From the NCBI RefSeq assembly GCF_015752045.1, contig NZ_JADOUS010000007.1:1-64000 (forward strand): 64,000 bases of DNA. The letters are read 5' to 3'. A model generated the notes under the pieces. It searched no databases. It was given only the letters and a program-made list of their open reading frames with translations, and had not been told where the DNA came from. The translations under genes were made by a program, and so were the position numbers. This document shows, one piece after another, positions 33,255 to 44,025 of this stretch. Every line of letters starts with the position of its first letter. Within the stretch, counting starts at the first letter, position 1. The DNA comes from Arthrobacter_D sp015752045 (GTDB lineage Bacteria; Actinomycetota; Actinomycetes; Actinomycetales; Micrococcaceae).

Positions 33255-34268
33255 TTATTCCTCGAGGATCCTCGAGAGGTAGCGGGCGACGGCGCGCACC
33301 GCCGCCATCGTCGTCGGATAGTCCATGCGGGTGGGGCCGAGGATGCCGAGCTTCGCTCCGGCATCCGGCCCGTACCCCGTCGCCACCACGGAGGCCTCCG
33401 ACAGCCCTCCGTAGGGATTCTCGCTCCCGATCCGCACCGAGATGCCGCGGGCGTCGTATTCCATCTCCGACAGCAGCCGCAGCATGACCACCTGCTCCTC
33501 GAGCGCCTCCAGGACCGGGCCGATGCTCAGCGGGAAATCCCCGGTCGAGCGGGCCAGGTTGGCCGTCCCGGCGAGCAGGATGCGGTCGTCCCGCCCGAGC
33601 CCGGCGAGCTGCTCGAGTACCTTGACGATCGTACCCCCGTGGGCACGCAGACCCTGAGGGAGCTGGGAGAGCGCGATGCCGAGCTCGCCCGGCAGCGCCG
33701 TGAGCTTCACGCCCGACACCGCGGACAGGATGCGCTGCTTGAGCTCAGCGAGCTCCGACTCCTCGATGTCCGACCGGGTACGCACGATCCGCTGCTGCAC
33801 GGTGCCGTTGGTCGCGATCAGGACGACGAGGATCTGCTGCGGCGCCAGGAGTACACACTCGATGTGGCGCACGGACGCCCCGCCGACGCGGGGGAACTGG
33901 ACGACGGCCACCTGGTTGGTGATCTGCGCGAGCAGCCTCACCGTGCGGTCCATCACGTCGTCGAGGTCCTCGGCGCCCTCCAGGAGGGTCTGGATGGCCT
34001 TCTTCTCCGGCGCGGACAGGGGCTTCACCTCGGAGATGCGGTCCACGAACAGGCGGTAGCCCTTGTCGGTGGGAATGCGCCCCGAGCTCGTGTGCGGCGC
34101 GGTGATCAGGCCCTCCTCCTCGAGGACGGCCATGTCGTTGCGGATGGTGGCCGAGGAGACTCCCAGGCGGTGGCGGTCCACCAGGGCCTTGGACCCGACG
34201 GGCTCCCGGGAATGGACGTAGTCCTCGACGATGGCCCTGAGCACCTCCAGGCGTCGCGGTTCACTCAT
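33255..34268 (-). CDS. hrcA: Heat-inducible transcriptional repressor HrcA
   Basis: Represses heat-shock genes by binding CIRCE operators. The 337 residues contain an N-terminal winged helix (RRLEVLRAIVEDYVHSREPVGSKAL, ATIRNDMAVLEEEGLI), and the GAF-like and inserted dimerisation domains that follow. A CIRCE-like site lies 63 bases upstream of the ATG, consistent with autoregulation of hrcA-dnaJ-rsmE. GGAGG is the likely ribosome binding site. Confidence 0.96.
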   Translation of the reverse strand: MSEPRRLEVLRAIVEDYVHSREPVGSKALVDRHRLGVSSATIRNDMAVLEEEGLITAPHTSSGRIPTDKGYRLFVDRISEVKPLSAPEKKAIQTLLEGAEDLDDVMDRTVRLLAQITNQVAVVQFPRVGGASVRHIECVLLAPQQILVVLIATNGTVQQRIVRTRSDIEESELAELKQRILSAVSGVKLTALPGELGIALSQLPQGLRAHGGTIVKVLEQLAGLGRDDRILLAGTANLARSTGDFPLSIGPVLEALEEQVVMLRLLSEMEYDARGISVRIGSENPYGGLSEASVVATGYGPDAGAKLGILGPTRMDYPTTMAAVRAVARYLSRILEE

Positions 34269-34331
34269 TCCTGTGTCACCTCCGGCTCCGTTCCTCTCCC
34301 CTGGGCACGCGCAGCGGATAATCCCCGGGCG

Positions 34332-34358
34332 TTAGCACTCGACACGCCCAAGTGCCAA
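34332..34358. promoter_or_regulatory. CIRCE-like HrcA operator
   Basis: TTAGCACTC, nine bases, then AAGTGCCAA. The left arm is a perfect CIRCE half-site; the right arm matches GAGTGCTAA at seven of nine positions. It lies upstream of hrcA and of the divergent DUF3097 gene. Confidence 0.75.
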
Positions 34359-34444
34359 GTCTAGTACGTCCGCTTCGATTGTTAGCATTGGGATCCCGGG
34401 CTGCGGCAGACCGCCGGAGCCCCCGTGGGAAGGACACACCCGGG

Positions 34445-35308
34445 ATGGACTACGGCTGGGGAGCCCAAGATATATCGGCTCCGAAGCGGGTAGGACTCGC
34501 CGAGGTCCCCGTCGCGAAGGACATGGTCCTCGAGGACGTCCAGAGCGGGTTCGTCGGCGCGGTGGTCCGGGTGGAGAAGTCCGGCGGACTCCATGTGATG
34601 GTGCTCGAGGACCGTCGCGGCAAGACGCGCACCTTCCGCCTCGGCCACGGCTTCCTCCTCGACGGCCGTCCCGTCCACGTCGTCGCGCCCGTCCCGGGCA
34701 CAGCTCCTGCCGCCAAGGCTGCCGCCAACCGGACCGCATCCGGGTCTGTCCGGGTCGAGAACGCGCGGGCGAGAACCGCCCGCGCGAGCAGGATCTGGGT
34801 GGAGGGCCAGCACGACGCCGAACTCGTCGAGAAGGTATGGGGCGACGATCTGCGCCTCGAGGGGATCGTCGTCGAACCGCTGCACGGCGTGGACGACCTG
34901 GAAGGCGCCATCCGCGCCTTCGGCCCCGGCCCGCAGCGCCGACTCGGCATCCTCGTCGACCACCTGCTCCCGGGCACCAAGGAGTTCCGGATCGCGCAGC
35001 AGGCGATGACCGCTCCCGGCGCCCGCGGCAACGTGCTCATCGTCGGCCACCCGTACGTGGATGTCTGGCAGGCCGTGAAGCCGGCGGCCCTGGGCCTGGA
35101 GGCCTGGCCCGTCATCCCCCGCAACCAGGACTGGAAGACCGGCATCCTGGCCGGCCTCGGCTGGCCGCACCACAACCAGGCCGCCGTGGCCAACGGGTGG
35201 AAGCGCATCCTCGGTCGGGTCAGCACCTACGCCGATCTGGAGCCCTCGCTGCTGGGCCGGGTCGAGGAGGTGATCGACTTCCTCACCGCAACCCCCGGCA
35301 GTCCCTGA
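34445..35308 (+). CDS. DUF3097 family protein
   Basis: A 287-residue protein of the actinobacterial DUF3097 family, function unknown. It begins MDYGWGAQD, carries a small beta-rich N-terminal region (GAVVRVEKSGGLHVMVLEDR), then a section starting at IWVEGQHDAELVEKVWGDDLR that resembles a Toprim-like fold (acidic E..D..D pattern with RLGILVDHLLPGTKE). The C-terminal half includes VIPRNQDWKTG. The Toprim resemblance is my reading, not proven. GGAAGG precedes the ATG; an upstream in-frame start is inside the hrcA promoter region. It is divergent from hrcA. Confidence 0.85.
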   Translation: MDYGWGAQDISAPKRVGLAEVPVAKDMVLEDVQSGFVGAVVRVEKSGGLHVMVLEDRRGKTRTFRLGHGFLLDGRPVHVVAPVPGTAPAAKAAANRTASGSVRVENARARTARASRIWVEGQHDAELVEKVWGDDLRLEGIVVEPLHGVDDLEGAIRAFGPGPQRRLGILVDHLLPGTKEFRIAQQAMTAPGARGNVLIVGHPYVDVWQAVKPAALGLEAWPVIPRNQDWKTGILAGLGWPHHNQAAVANGWKRILGRVSTYADLEPSLLGRVEEVIDFLTATPGSP

Positions 35309-35386
35309 GCCGACCGGCGCCGGTACCACGTATCCTTGGAACACATTCCGGGGGAAGATTCCCGACAGCCAGCAAAGGAATTGACG

Positions 35387-35803
35387 TTGTCCAACACCGC
35401 CGACCAGCAGCATCACGAACCGGGCAAGTCGCAGCCCGCGTTCGAAGGCACCCCGGCCAACGCCCTTCCCCTGACGGCTTCGGAGGATCGCCAGTACGCC
35501 ACCCTGGCCCACTTCGGGGGCATCCTCGGGTTCATCCCGTCCCTGCTGATCTTCCTCATCTTCAAGGATCGCGGCCCCTTCACCGCCCAGGAGTCGAAGG
35601 AGGCGCTGAATTTCACGCTCCCTCCCACGATCATCGCGCTGGCCGCGTGGCTGCTCTCACTCATACCGGTCATCGGCGGGGTGTTCGCCGTCCTGAACGC
35701 CGTCATCTGGCTGACCATCACCATCTTCTCGGTGAACGCCGGCATCCAGGTCAATCGCGGCCGGCCCTACCGCTACCCCCTGAATCTGCGCCTCATCCGC
35801 TGA
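35387..35803 (+). CDS. DUF4870 (TIC20-like) small membrane protein
   Basis: A 138-residue protein with a hydrophilic N-terminus and three hydrophobic helices typical of DUF4870: YATLAHFGGILGFIPSLLIFLIF, then SKEALNFTLPPTI leading into the second and third helices, ending RYPLNLRLIR. The family is loosely related to TIC20; its role is unknown. The start is the TTG at 35387, with AAAGGAA seven bases upstream; an adjacent TTG at 35381 is possible. TATCCT at 35331-35336 is a plausible -10 element. Confidence 0.82.
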   Translation: MSNTADQQHHEPGKSQPAFEGTPANALPLTASEDRQYATLAHFGGILGFIPSLLIFLIFKDRGPFTAQESKEALNFTLPPTIIALAAWLLSLIPVIGGVFAVLNAVIWLTITIFSVNAGIQVNRGRPYRYPLNLRLIR

Positions 35804-35818
35804 CCCGCGTCCGACGCG

Positions 35819-37048
35819 TCAGTCGGGCAGCAACCTGCGCACCACGGCATCCGCGAGCAGGCGACCCCTGAACGTCAGGATCACGCGGCCGGCGAAGGCC
35901 GCAACCGGCTCGACGAGCCCGTCCGCGATCAGTCCGGCGACGGCCCGACGCCCCGACGTCGTCAGGATGTCCGTCGCGAGGCCCTCGCGCAGGCGCACCC
36001 GCAGCATCACGTCCTCGACGTAACGGTCCTCGTCCGACAGGACCTCGCGTCCGGCCGCCGGCGAATGGCCCGCTGCGAGGGCATCCGCGTAGGGGCGCGG
36101 GTGCTTCACGTTCCACCAGCGGGTCCCGCCGACATGCGAGTGGGCTCCCGGGCCCGCTCCCCACCAGTCACTGCCGCGCCAGTAGGCCAGGTTGTGGCGG
36201 CATGCATCGGCGGGAGTGCGTGCCCAGTTGCTGACCTCGTACCACTCCAGCCCGCCCGCGGTGAGCATCTCGTCGGCCAGCGCGTACTTGTCGGCGTGGT
36301 CGTCGTCGTCGATCGGTGGCACCTGCCCCCGGCGGATGCGCGACGCGAGCCGCGTCCCGTCCTCGATGATGAGGGCGTAGGCGGAGATGTGGTCGGGCCC
36401 GTAGGACAGCGCCGTGGCCAGCGATGTCCGCCAGTCCTCCAGCGACTCCCCCGGTGTGCCGTAGATCAGGTCGAGGCTGACCTTCAGCCCGGCCTCCCGG
36501 GCCCATTGCACGGCCTGCGGGACGCGCTCCGGGGAGTGCGTGCGATCGAGGACGGCCAGGACGTGCGGCACCGCCGACTGCATGCCGAAGGAGACCCTGG
36601 TGAAGCCGGCGTCCCGGAGGACGCGCAGCGATTCCGGGGTGACCGAGTCGGGGTTCGCCTCCGTGGTCACCTCGGCGTCCGGCGCCAGGCCCCACTGGTC
36701 GCGGGCGGCCCGCAGGATGGCGGCGAGGTCCTCAGCGGGGAGCAGTGTAGGCGTGCCGCCGCCGAAGAAGACCGTCGCCAGCGGGCGGGGCGGCACCCCG
36801 GAGGCTTCCAGCGCCTGCACCCCGAGAGCGAGTTCCGCGAGGACGGAGCCGGCGTACGCGTCCTGCGACGCGCCGCCGCCGAGCTCGGTGGCCGTATAGG
36901 TGTTGAAGTCGCAGTAGCCGCACCGGACGGCGCAGAACGGGATGTGGACGTAGAGGCAGAAGTCGCGCTCGAGGGCTCCCTCGGCCGCGGAGGGCGGCAG
37001 GACGCCGTCCTCCGGTGCCGGCAGGCCGAGCGGCAGGGCGCTAGGCAT
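35819..37048 (-). CDS. hemW: Radical SAM heme chaperone HemW
   Basis: HemW binds heme and is thought to deliver it to membrane cytochromes; it was formerly annotated as an oxygen-independent coproporphyrinogen oxidase. The 409 residues contain the radical SAM motif CAVRCGYC (C39, C43, C46) in HIPFCAVRCGYCDFN, GGGTPTLL, and the C-terminal HemN-type domain. HemW proteins lack the extra N-terminal cysteine of true HemN. It follows lepA after 30 bases, a conserved pair. A role in maturing the bcc-aa3 cytochromes of this window is an attractive inference. Confidence 0.94.
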   Translation of the reverse strand: MPSALPLGLPAPEDGVLPPSAAEGALERDFCLYVHIPFCAVRCGYCDFNTYTATELGGGASQDAYAGSVLAELALGVQALEASGVPPRPLATVFFGGGTPTLLPAEDLAAILRAARDQWGLAPDAEVTTEANPDSVTPESLRVLRDAGFTRVSFGMQSAVPHVLAVLDRTHSPERVPQAVQWAREAGLKVSLDLIYGTPGESLEDWRTSLATALSYGPDHISAYALIIEDGTRLASRIRRGQVPPIDDDDHADKYALADEMLTAGGLEWYEVSNWARTPADACRHNLAYWRGSDWWGAGPGAHSHVGGTRWWNVKHPRPYADALAAGHSPAAGREVLSDEDRYVEDVMLRVRLREGLATDILTTSGRRAVAGLIADGLVEPVAAFAGRVILTFRGRLLADAVVRRLLPD

Positions 37049-37078
37049 GCGGCCCCGTCCGCCCGGAAGCGTGGTGCG

Positions 37079-38932
<1,854 letters not shown>

Positions 38933-39111
38933 GTAGCTTCCTCACTCTTACGGAACAGGGTCCGGCGTGCGACGGCCGGGCGGGCGGACCTCGGGTCCGA
39001 TGGCACCGGTCCGCGGCGGCCTCCCCTAGTGTCCCACGACGCTGCACGGCTGCGGCAATCGCACGCACGGGCTCCCGGCCCACCCGTCCCGGCGCCATCG
39101 GGTGTGCTCGC

Positions 39112-39117
39112 TAGGAT
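39112..39117 (+). promoter_or_regulatory. -10 hexamer TAGGAT for leaderless MazF-like mRNA
   Basis: TAGGAT, then 6 bases (GCGAGC), then the ATG at 39124. Confidence 0.45.
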
Positions 39118-39123
39118 GCGAGC

Positions 39124-39654
39124 ATGGCGATCACCGTGCGTTCCCTCCTGTCCCTCGCGAACCGTATCGTCCGAGCCGTGGGCAGCACCGCGCCCGCCGA
39201 GCGGAGCAGCGCCCCTCCCCGGCGTCGATCGGCCGTGCACCCGGGGGCGTCCCCGTCGGGGCGCGTCCCCGCGGGTCGCCGGGCGGCGCTGCTCGCGTAC
39301 TGCCCCACCTCGGACGGCAAGCCCGATCCGGGTGAGATCGTGTGGACGTGGGTGCCGTACGAGGACGACCCGTCACAGGGCAAGGACCGCCCGGTGCTGC
39401 TGGTGGGCCGGGAAGGTGGCACCCTGCTCGGCCTGATGCTCACGAGCCGAGACCGCAACAACGCCGGCGACCACGACGACCGCTACGTCGATATCGGGGC
39501 CGGGGCGTGGGACCGGCGGGGGCGCCCGAGCGAGGTGAGGATCGACCGACTGCTCCGCATCCGGCCGGACGACGTCAGGAGGGAGGGCGCCGTCCTTCCT
39601 CGCCAACAGTACGAACGGGTCGTCGCACAGGTCCCCGGACACCTGCTCGGCTGA
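39124..39654 (+). CDS. PemK/MazF-like protein with N-terminal extension, no partner antitoxin
   Basis: A 176-residue protein. The C-terminal about 110 residues match the PemK/MazF fold: DPGEIVWTWVPYEDD, GKDRPVLLVGREGG, LGLMLTSRD and IDRLLRIRPDDVRR. Classical MazF toxins are mRNA interferases encoded with an antitoxin, but no small antitoxin gene lies next to this one. The N-terminal 55 residues are basic and low in complexity. In MazF enzymes the conserved Arg after the PGEI(V/W) strand and the Thr/Ser in the LTS region act in RNA cleavage; TSR is present here, but the first Arg is replaced by the WTWVPYEDD sequence. A housekeeping rather than toxic role is possible. Confidence 0.8.
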   Translation: MAITVRSLLSLANRIVRAVGSTAPAERSSAPPRRRSAVHPGASPSGRVPAGRRAALLAYCPTSDGKPDPGEIVWTWVPYEDDPSQGKDRPVLLVGREGGTLLGLMLTSRDRNNAGDHDDRYVDIGAGAWDRRGRPSEVRIDRLLRIRPDDVRREGAVLPRQQYERVVAQVPGHLLG

Positions 39655-39718
39655 GGGACGCGCCCCGACGCCGTCGGTGCCCCGGCCGGGATCAGGGGTC
39701 GACGCCGGGCCGCTCGGG

Positions 39719-39747
39719 TTGGGCGCAGGTTTCTGCTAACCTGTATA
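39719..39747 (+). promoter_or_regulatory. Promoter of rpsT
   Basis: TTGGGC (39719-39724), a 17-base spacer and TGTATA (39742-39747). It would give a 5' leader of about 120 bases before the rpsT start, long enough for the autoregulation known for S20 in other bacteria, though no specific structure was recognised. Confidence 0.5.
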
Positions 39748-39873
39748 GCTGTGTGTCCGCGCAGGTCTTCGGGCACTTTGGCCGATCGCCACACGGTATC
39801 CCCACGCCGCTCAGTCTTCGGTTGGCCGAGATACCCTCACGACCAGTCCGCAATACAAAGAAAGTTCTCATAC

Positions 39874-40134
39874 GTGGCAAATATCAAGTCCCAGAAGAAG
39901 CGCATCCTCACCAACGAAAAGGCGAGGCAGCGCAACAACTCGGTGAAGTCCGAGCTCAAGACCGCCATCCGCGCCGTGAACACGGCCGTCGAGGGCTCCG
40001 ACAAGGAGGCTGCCGCTACGGCGCTGCAGGCGGCCAGCCGGAAGCTCGACAAGGCTGTCACCAAGGGTGTGCTGCACAGGAACAACGCAGCGAACCACAA
40101 GTCCGCGATCTCCAAGAAGGTCAACGCGCTCTAA
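39874..40134 (+). CDS. rpsT: 30S ribosomal protein S20
   Basis: Primary 16S rRNA-binding protein of the small subunit. The 86 residues are basic and all-helical, beginning (M)ANIKSQKKRILTNEKARQ and ending SAISKKVNAL, both diagnostic. The start is GTG, preceded by AAAGAAAG about 10 bases upstream. Longer open frame upstream has no similarity. Its place facing holA is conserved in actinobacteria. Confidence 0.97.
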   Translation: MANIKSQKKRILTNEKARQRNNSVKSELKTAIRAVNTAVEGSDKEAAATALQAASRKLDKAVTKGVLHRNNAANHKSAISKKVNAL

Positions 40135-40147
40135 GCTGCGGAACCTT

Positions 40148-40187
40148 CGACGAAGGGCCGGCTCCTCACGGGGCCGGCCCTTCGTCG
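40148..40187. terminator. Bidirectional terminator between rpsT and holA
   Basis: A perfect 15-bp stem (CGACGAAGGGCCGGC / GCCGGCCCTTCGTCG) with a 10-base loop, 14 bases after the rpsT stop and followed by TTG on the + strand. Confidence 0.85.
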
Positions 40188-40262
40188 TTGATCCGGCGCC
40201 CACCCGGCGCCCGGCGCCCCTGCGGGGGCGCCGGGACGGCCGTTCCGCCGTCCCCGAGCCGT

Positions 40263-41276
40263 TCAACCGTCCCCGAGTGCGATGACGGTGACGGCACGTT
40301 CGACCGCGTACACGGGGTCGCGGGACTCACCCTTGACCTGGGCGTCGGCCTCCGCGAGGGCCCGCACGCAGCGGGCCAGGGCATCGGGGCTGAAACGCTG
40401 TGCTTCCTTCCGTGCCTGGTCCACCTGCCAGGGGGCCATGCCCAGGTCCTTCGCGAGCTGCACGGAGGAGCCCCGGACACCGTGCACCTTCGCCACGGCG
40501 CGCACCTTCATCGCGAGGGCGGCCACGATGGGGACGGGGTCCGCGCCGGTCGCCAGGGCATGGCGGAGCATCGACAGGGCCTGAGCCGTCCGTCCTGCCA
40601 GGGCTGCATCGGCCACCTTGAAGCCCGTCGCCTCGACGCGGCCTCCGTAGTACTTCTCCACCGTCTCGACGGTGACATCGCCGGTCATGTCGGCCATCAG
40701 CTGCTGGCAGGCGGCAGCGAGCTCCGGCAGCTGGGAACCGACGGCCGCCACGAGGGCCCGGACGGCATCCGGATCGATACGCCGGCGCGCGAGGCGGAAT
40801 TCGGTCGTGACGAACTCGGCCTTCTCGCCGTCCTTCTTCAGCGGCTGGCAGTCGACGACGGTGGCACGGGCGGCCTTGATCGCATCCAGCAGCTTCTTGC
40901 CGCGGTTGCCGCCCGAGTGGCGCAGCACCAGCACGACGTCGGGTGCCGGGTCGGCGAGGTAGGACAGCGCATCGACCAGGAAGGCGTCGCTCATCTGCGC
41001 CAGCCCGGCCACTTCGATGACCTTCCAGTCCCCGAAGAGTGAGGGGCTGGCCTGCATGGTCAGATGGCCCGCTTCGTAGGATCCGGCGTCGAACCGGACC
41101 AGTTCCGCGTCGGGCTGCGCCGTCCGGACCTGCTGCCGGATCGACTCCGCCGCCCTCGACGCGAGGTAGTCCTCCGGGCCGGAGAGGAGGACGACTCCCG
41201 CCGGTTGCACCTCACGCCAGGGGGCCGTCTGCTGCTGGGCGCCGCTGGTCCGGCCGGCCGGTGATCTCGTTGCCAC
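40263..41276 (-). CDS. holA: DNA polymerase III subunit delta
   Basis: Clamp-loader subunit that opens the beta sliding clamp. The 337 residues are typical and show GVVLLSGPEDYLASRAAE, the clamp-interacting SPSLFGDWKVIEV, LVLRHSGGNRGKKLLDAIK, and the C-terminal helical domain with GMAPWQVDQARKEAQRF. The GTG at 41276 is preceded by GAAGGAAGG; an upstream GTG is flush against its own GGAG and is disfavoured. It follows comEC by 88 bases on the same strand. Confidence 0.94.
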   Translation of the reverse strand: MATRSPAGRTSGAQQQTAPWREVQPAGVVLLSGPEDYLASRAAESIRQQVRTAQPDAELVRFDAGSYEAGHLTMQASPSLFGDWKVIEVAGLAQMSDAFLVDALSYLADPAPDVVLVLRHSGGNRGKKLLDAIKAARATVVDCQPLKKDGEKAEFVTTEFRLARRRIDPDAVRALVAAVGSQLPELAAACQQLMADMTGDVTVETVEKYYGGRVEATGFKVADAALAGRTAQALSMLRHALATGADPVPIVAALAMKVRAVAKVHGVRGSSVQLAKDLGMAPWQVDQARKEAQRFSPDALARCVRALAEADAQVKGESRDPVYAVERAVTVIALGDG

Positions 41277-41364
41277 GTGGCGAAGTTCCTTCCTTCGAAA
41301 CACCTCCTACTGTCGCACGGCGCCGACGTGCCTCAAAGTCGCCGCCCGCCCTGTCCGGGACGCG

Positions 41365-44025
41365 TCATCGGAGCGGGCGGGCCTCGACGGTCGTGCCGAC
41401 GACCTGCACCGTGAAGGACCCCAGCTCGTCCGTGCGGGCCGCCGCGATACCGGCCCCGCCGAGGGCGTCGAGGATGACCGGATGCGGATGACCGTACTCG
41501 TTGTCCTCTCCCACCGAGATGAGCGCCAGACGCGGGCGGACCGCGTCGATCAGCTCAGTGCCCCCGTTCCGCGCCCCGTGGTGCGCGATCTTGAGGATGT
41601 CGACTCCCCTCTCCGCCAGGCCGGGATCGACGCCGAGCAGCGCGGCTGCGGCGTCCTCCTCGAGGTCGCCGGTCAGCAGGATCCTGACCGGGCGGTCGTC
41701 GGACGGCACCTCGACGTCGAGCACCGCGCTTGCGTTGTTCTCCTCCGACAGGTCCGCCGCCGCCGTGGGCCAGAGGACGTCGATCCGGAGCGGGGCGAGG
41801 TCGAGGCTGGTGGTGCTGTCCAGCCGCACGGGCTCGACGCCACTCGCCGCCGCGACCTCGGTCACCGCCGACGGGAGGCTGTCCTCGCCGCTGGAGTAGT
41901 AGAGGGCGGAGAGGGTTCGTCCGCGGGGGATGCCCTCGACGCCGCCGTAGTGGTCGTCGTGCAGGTGCGTGATGACGAGGGCGTCGATCACCTCCACGCG
42001 CAGGACATCCAGGCAGCGGTCCATGGCGTCCGGATCGGGCCCCGCATCGACGACCAGGGCGTGGCCGGGAGTCGTCTCCAGCACCACGCCGTCACCCTGG
42101 CCGACGTCGCACATGGCGAGATCCCACGCCCCGGCCGCAGGCCCTGCCCTCGCGCGGACGACGACCGCGACGACGCACAGGATAAGGACCACGAGGACGA
42201 CCGCCGCCGTCCACCTGCGGCGGACCCGCGCGGGAGCCTCGGCGGGCCGCAGTCCCCGGGACCGGCCGCGCCCGGCCGCGCCCCGCCGGGAGGCAGGCAG
42301 GACGCGCGCGAGGAGCCCCGCGCGGGACGACGTCCCTGCGGCGCCGATGATCCGGGTGTGCGGGGTCGACCGGGTGTACGGGATCGACGGGACCTCGGGC
42401 GGCCGGCGTCGTCGGCGGCCGCCGGCGCCTCCCCGCGCGGCGGCGGGAGATTCCCACCGTGCCAGGATCAGCAGGACCGTCAGGGAGACCAGCGCCGCCG
42501 CGGCTGCTCCGGGTGCCCCCGGGAGCCAGGGCACGGCGGCACCCGGACCGGCGGACAGCGCCTCCGCCACGCCGGCCACCCACCGCGTACCCCACTGGGC
42601 GGAGCCGATCAGCGGTGGCACCAGGACCGGCGCACCGACGAGCGCCAGGACCGCGAGCATGCCCAGCAGGGTGATCGCGGGGACGACGGGCGATGCAAGG
42701 ACGTTCGCGGGCAGCGAGTACAGCGGGAGCGTGGGCTGGATCAGCACGAGGATCGGCGTGCAGAACAGTTGCGCGGTCAGCGGGATGGCCAGCAGCTGCG
42801 CGGCGGGTCGCGGCATCACACGCTGGAGGGCCTCCGACACCCGTGGTCCGGCGGTGACCAGTCCCAGGGTCGCGGCGACCGAGAGCAGGAAGGCGTATGA
42901 CACGGAGAGCCATGGATCCGCTGCGAGCAGGACGATCACGGAGAGCATCAGGAGGGTCAGGGACACCCTGCCCCGCCCGGACAGGACGGCCGCGACACCG
43001 ATGGCTCCCATCACCGCTGCGCGGAGGACGCTCGGCTCGGGCCGAACCAGCATGACGAACCCCACGAGGGCGGCCACGGCGCCCACTGCCGCCGGCAGGC
43101 GGGGAGCACGCGCGAGACGCAGTGCCAGGAAGGCGAAGGCCATGACGTAGGAGCAGTTCGCCCCGCTCACGGCTGTCAGGTGGGTGAGGCCGGTCGCCCT
43201 CATGGCCTCCCCCAGACGGGGGTCGAGACCGGTCCTGTCACCGAGCGCCATCCCCGGGAGCAGTCCTCCGTCGCGATGGTCGCGCAGGGAGAGCTCCCGG
43301 AACTCCTTCCTCAGGCGAGCGGTGTAGGCCAGCCATCCGTCCGCCTCGTCGACGGTCGGTGTGCTCGCGGGCAGGAAGACCGCTGCCGCCCGGCCCACGC
43401 GGTCGGACGGCTTCGCGGTCCCCAGCACGCGCACCGTGTCGCCGGTCCCGAGGCCGGCCCATCCCTGCGGGGCGAGGACCGCGACGGGCGTCGCGGCGGC
43501 GAACCGGCTCCCCTGCAGGACGCCTCCGACCACCTCGGCGTCCACCAGGTAGCGATCACCACCGCCGAACGGGCCGGGCGGCAGGAGGGTCGGCTCGCCC
43601 GAGATCCGCAGGACCGCCGTGAACGGCACTCCTGCCTGCACGGCCCGGTCGACCGGTCCCGACTCGGCCCGGGCGAGGCTGCCGCCCGCGGCCAACAGGA
43701 CGAGCGCGAGCGCCGCCGCCGGTGCGAGGGCCTGGGTCGGCACCGCCGCCCACGTCGGTGCCCGCCCGCGAGGGACCAGGAGGAGCGCGCACCCGATGGC
43801 GAGGCCCACCGCTCCGGCGAGGAGGCCTCCCGCCGTCGCGCCCCGCGCTCCGCCGTGGATGGCGGCCACGGCCGCCATCCACGCAGCCGCGGCGGCCGGC
43901 ACGAGCCTGAGATCGCCTCTCCAGCGGCGGAATTGCCGATGATCCGACACGGCGCCCGCCGGGTGCCCATGGCGCCCCGATCCCCCGCCGGCGGCCGGCG
44001 GGGCGGGCGCGGCCATCCCGCTCAC
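41365..44025 (-). CDS. comEC: ComEC/Rec2 family DNA-uptake channel protein
   Basis: Forms the inner-membrane channel for single-stranded DNA in natural transformation. The 886 residues contain an N-terminal DUF4131/OB-like region, the multi-helix competence domain (GLTHLTAVSGANCSYVMAF) and a C-terminal metallo-beta-lactamase domain with ITHLHDDHYGG, which may act as the nuclease degrading the non-entering strand. A Pro/Arg-rich low-complexity stretch lies between the membrane and lactamase parts. The GTG start overlaps the comEA stop (GTGA). Whether the host is naturally competent cannot be told, as pilus genes are not in the window. Confidence 0.94.
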   Translation of the reverse strand: MSGMAAPAPPAAGGGSGRHGHPAGAVSDHRQFRRWRGDLRLVPAAAAAWMAAVAAIHGGARGATAGGLLAGAVGLAIGCALLLVPRGRAPTWAAVPTQALAPAAALALVLLAAGGSLARAESGPVDRAVQAGVPFTAVLRISGEPTLLPPGPFGGGDRYLVDAEVVGGVLQGSRFAAATPVAVLAPQGWAGLGTGDTVRVLGTAKPSDRVGRAAAVFLPASTPTVDEADGWLAYTARLRKEFRELSLRDHRDGGLLPGMALGDRTGLDPRLGEAMRATGLTHLTAVSGANCSYVMAFAFLALRLARAPRLPAAVGAVAALVGFVMLVRPEPSVLRAAVMGAIGVAAVLSGRGRVSLTLLMLSVIVLLAADPWLSVSYAFLLSVAATLGLVTAGPRVSEALQRVMPRPAAQLLAIPLTAQLFCTPILVLIQPTLPLYSLPANVLASPVVPAITLLGMLAVLALVGAPVLVPPLIGSAQWGTRWVAGVAEALSAGPGAAVPWLPGAPGAAAAALVSLTVLLILARWESPAAARGGAGGRRRRRPPEVPSIPYTRSTPHTRIIGAAGTSSRAGLLARVLPASRRGAAGRGRSRGLRPAEAPARVRRRWTAAVVLVVLILCVVAVVVRARAGPAAGAWDLAMCDVGQGDGVVLETTPGHALVVDAGPDPDAMDRCLDVLRVEVIDALVITHLHDDHYGGVEGIPRGRTLSALYYSSGEDSLPSAVTEVAAASGVEPVRLDSTTSLDLAPLRIDVLWPTAAADLSEENNASAVLDVEVPSDDRPVRILLTGDLEEDAAAALLGVDPGLAERGVDILKIAHHGARNGGTELIDAVRPRLALISVGEDNEYGHPHPVILDALGGAGIAAARTDELGSFTVQVVGTTVEARPLR

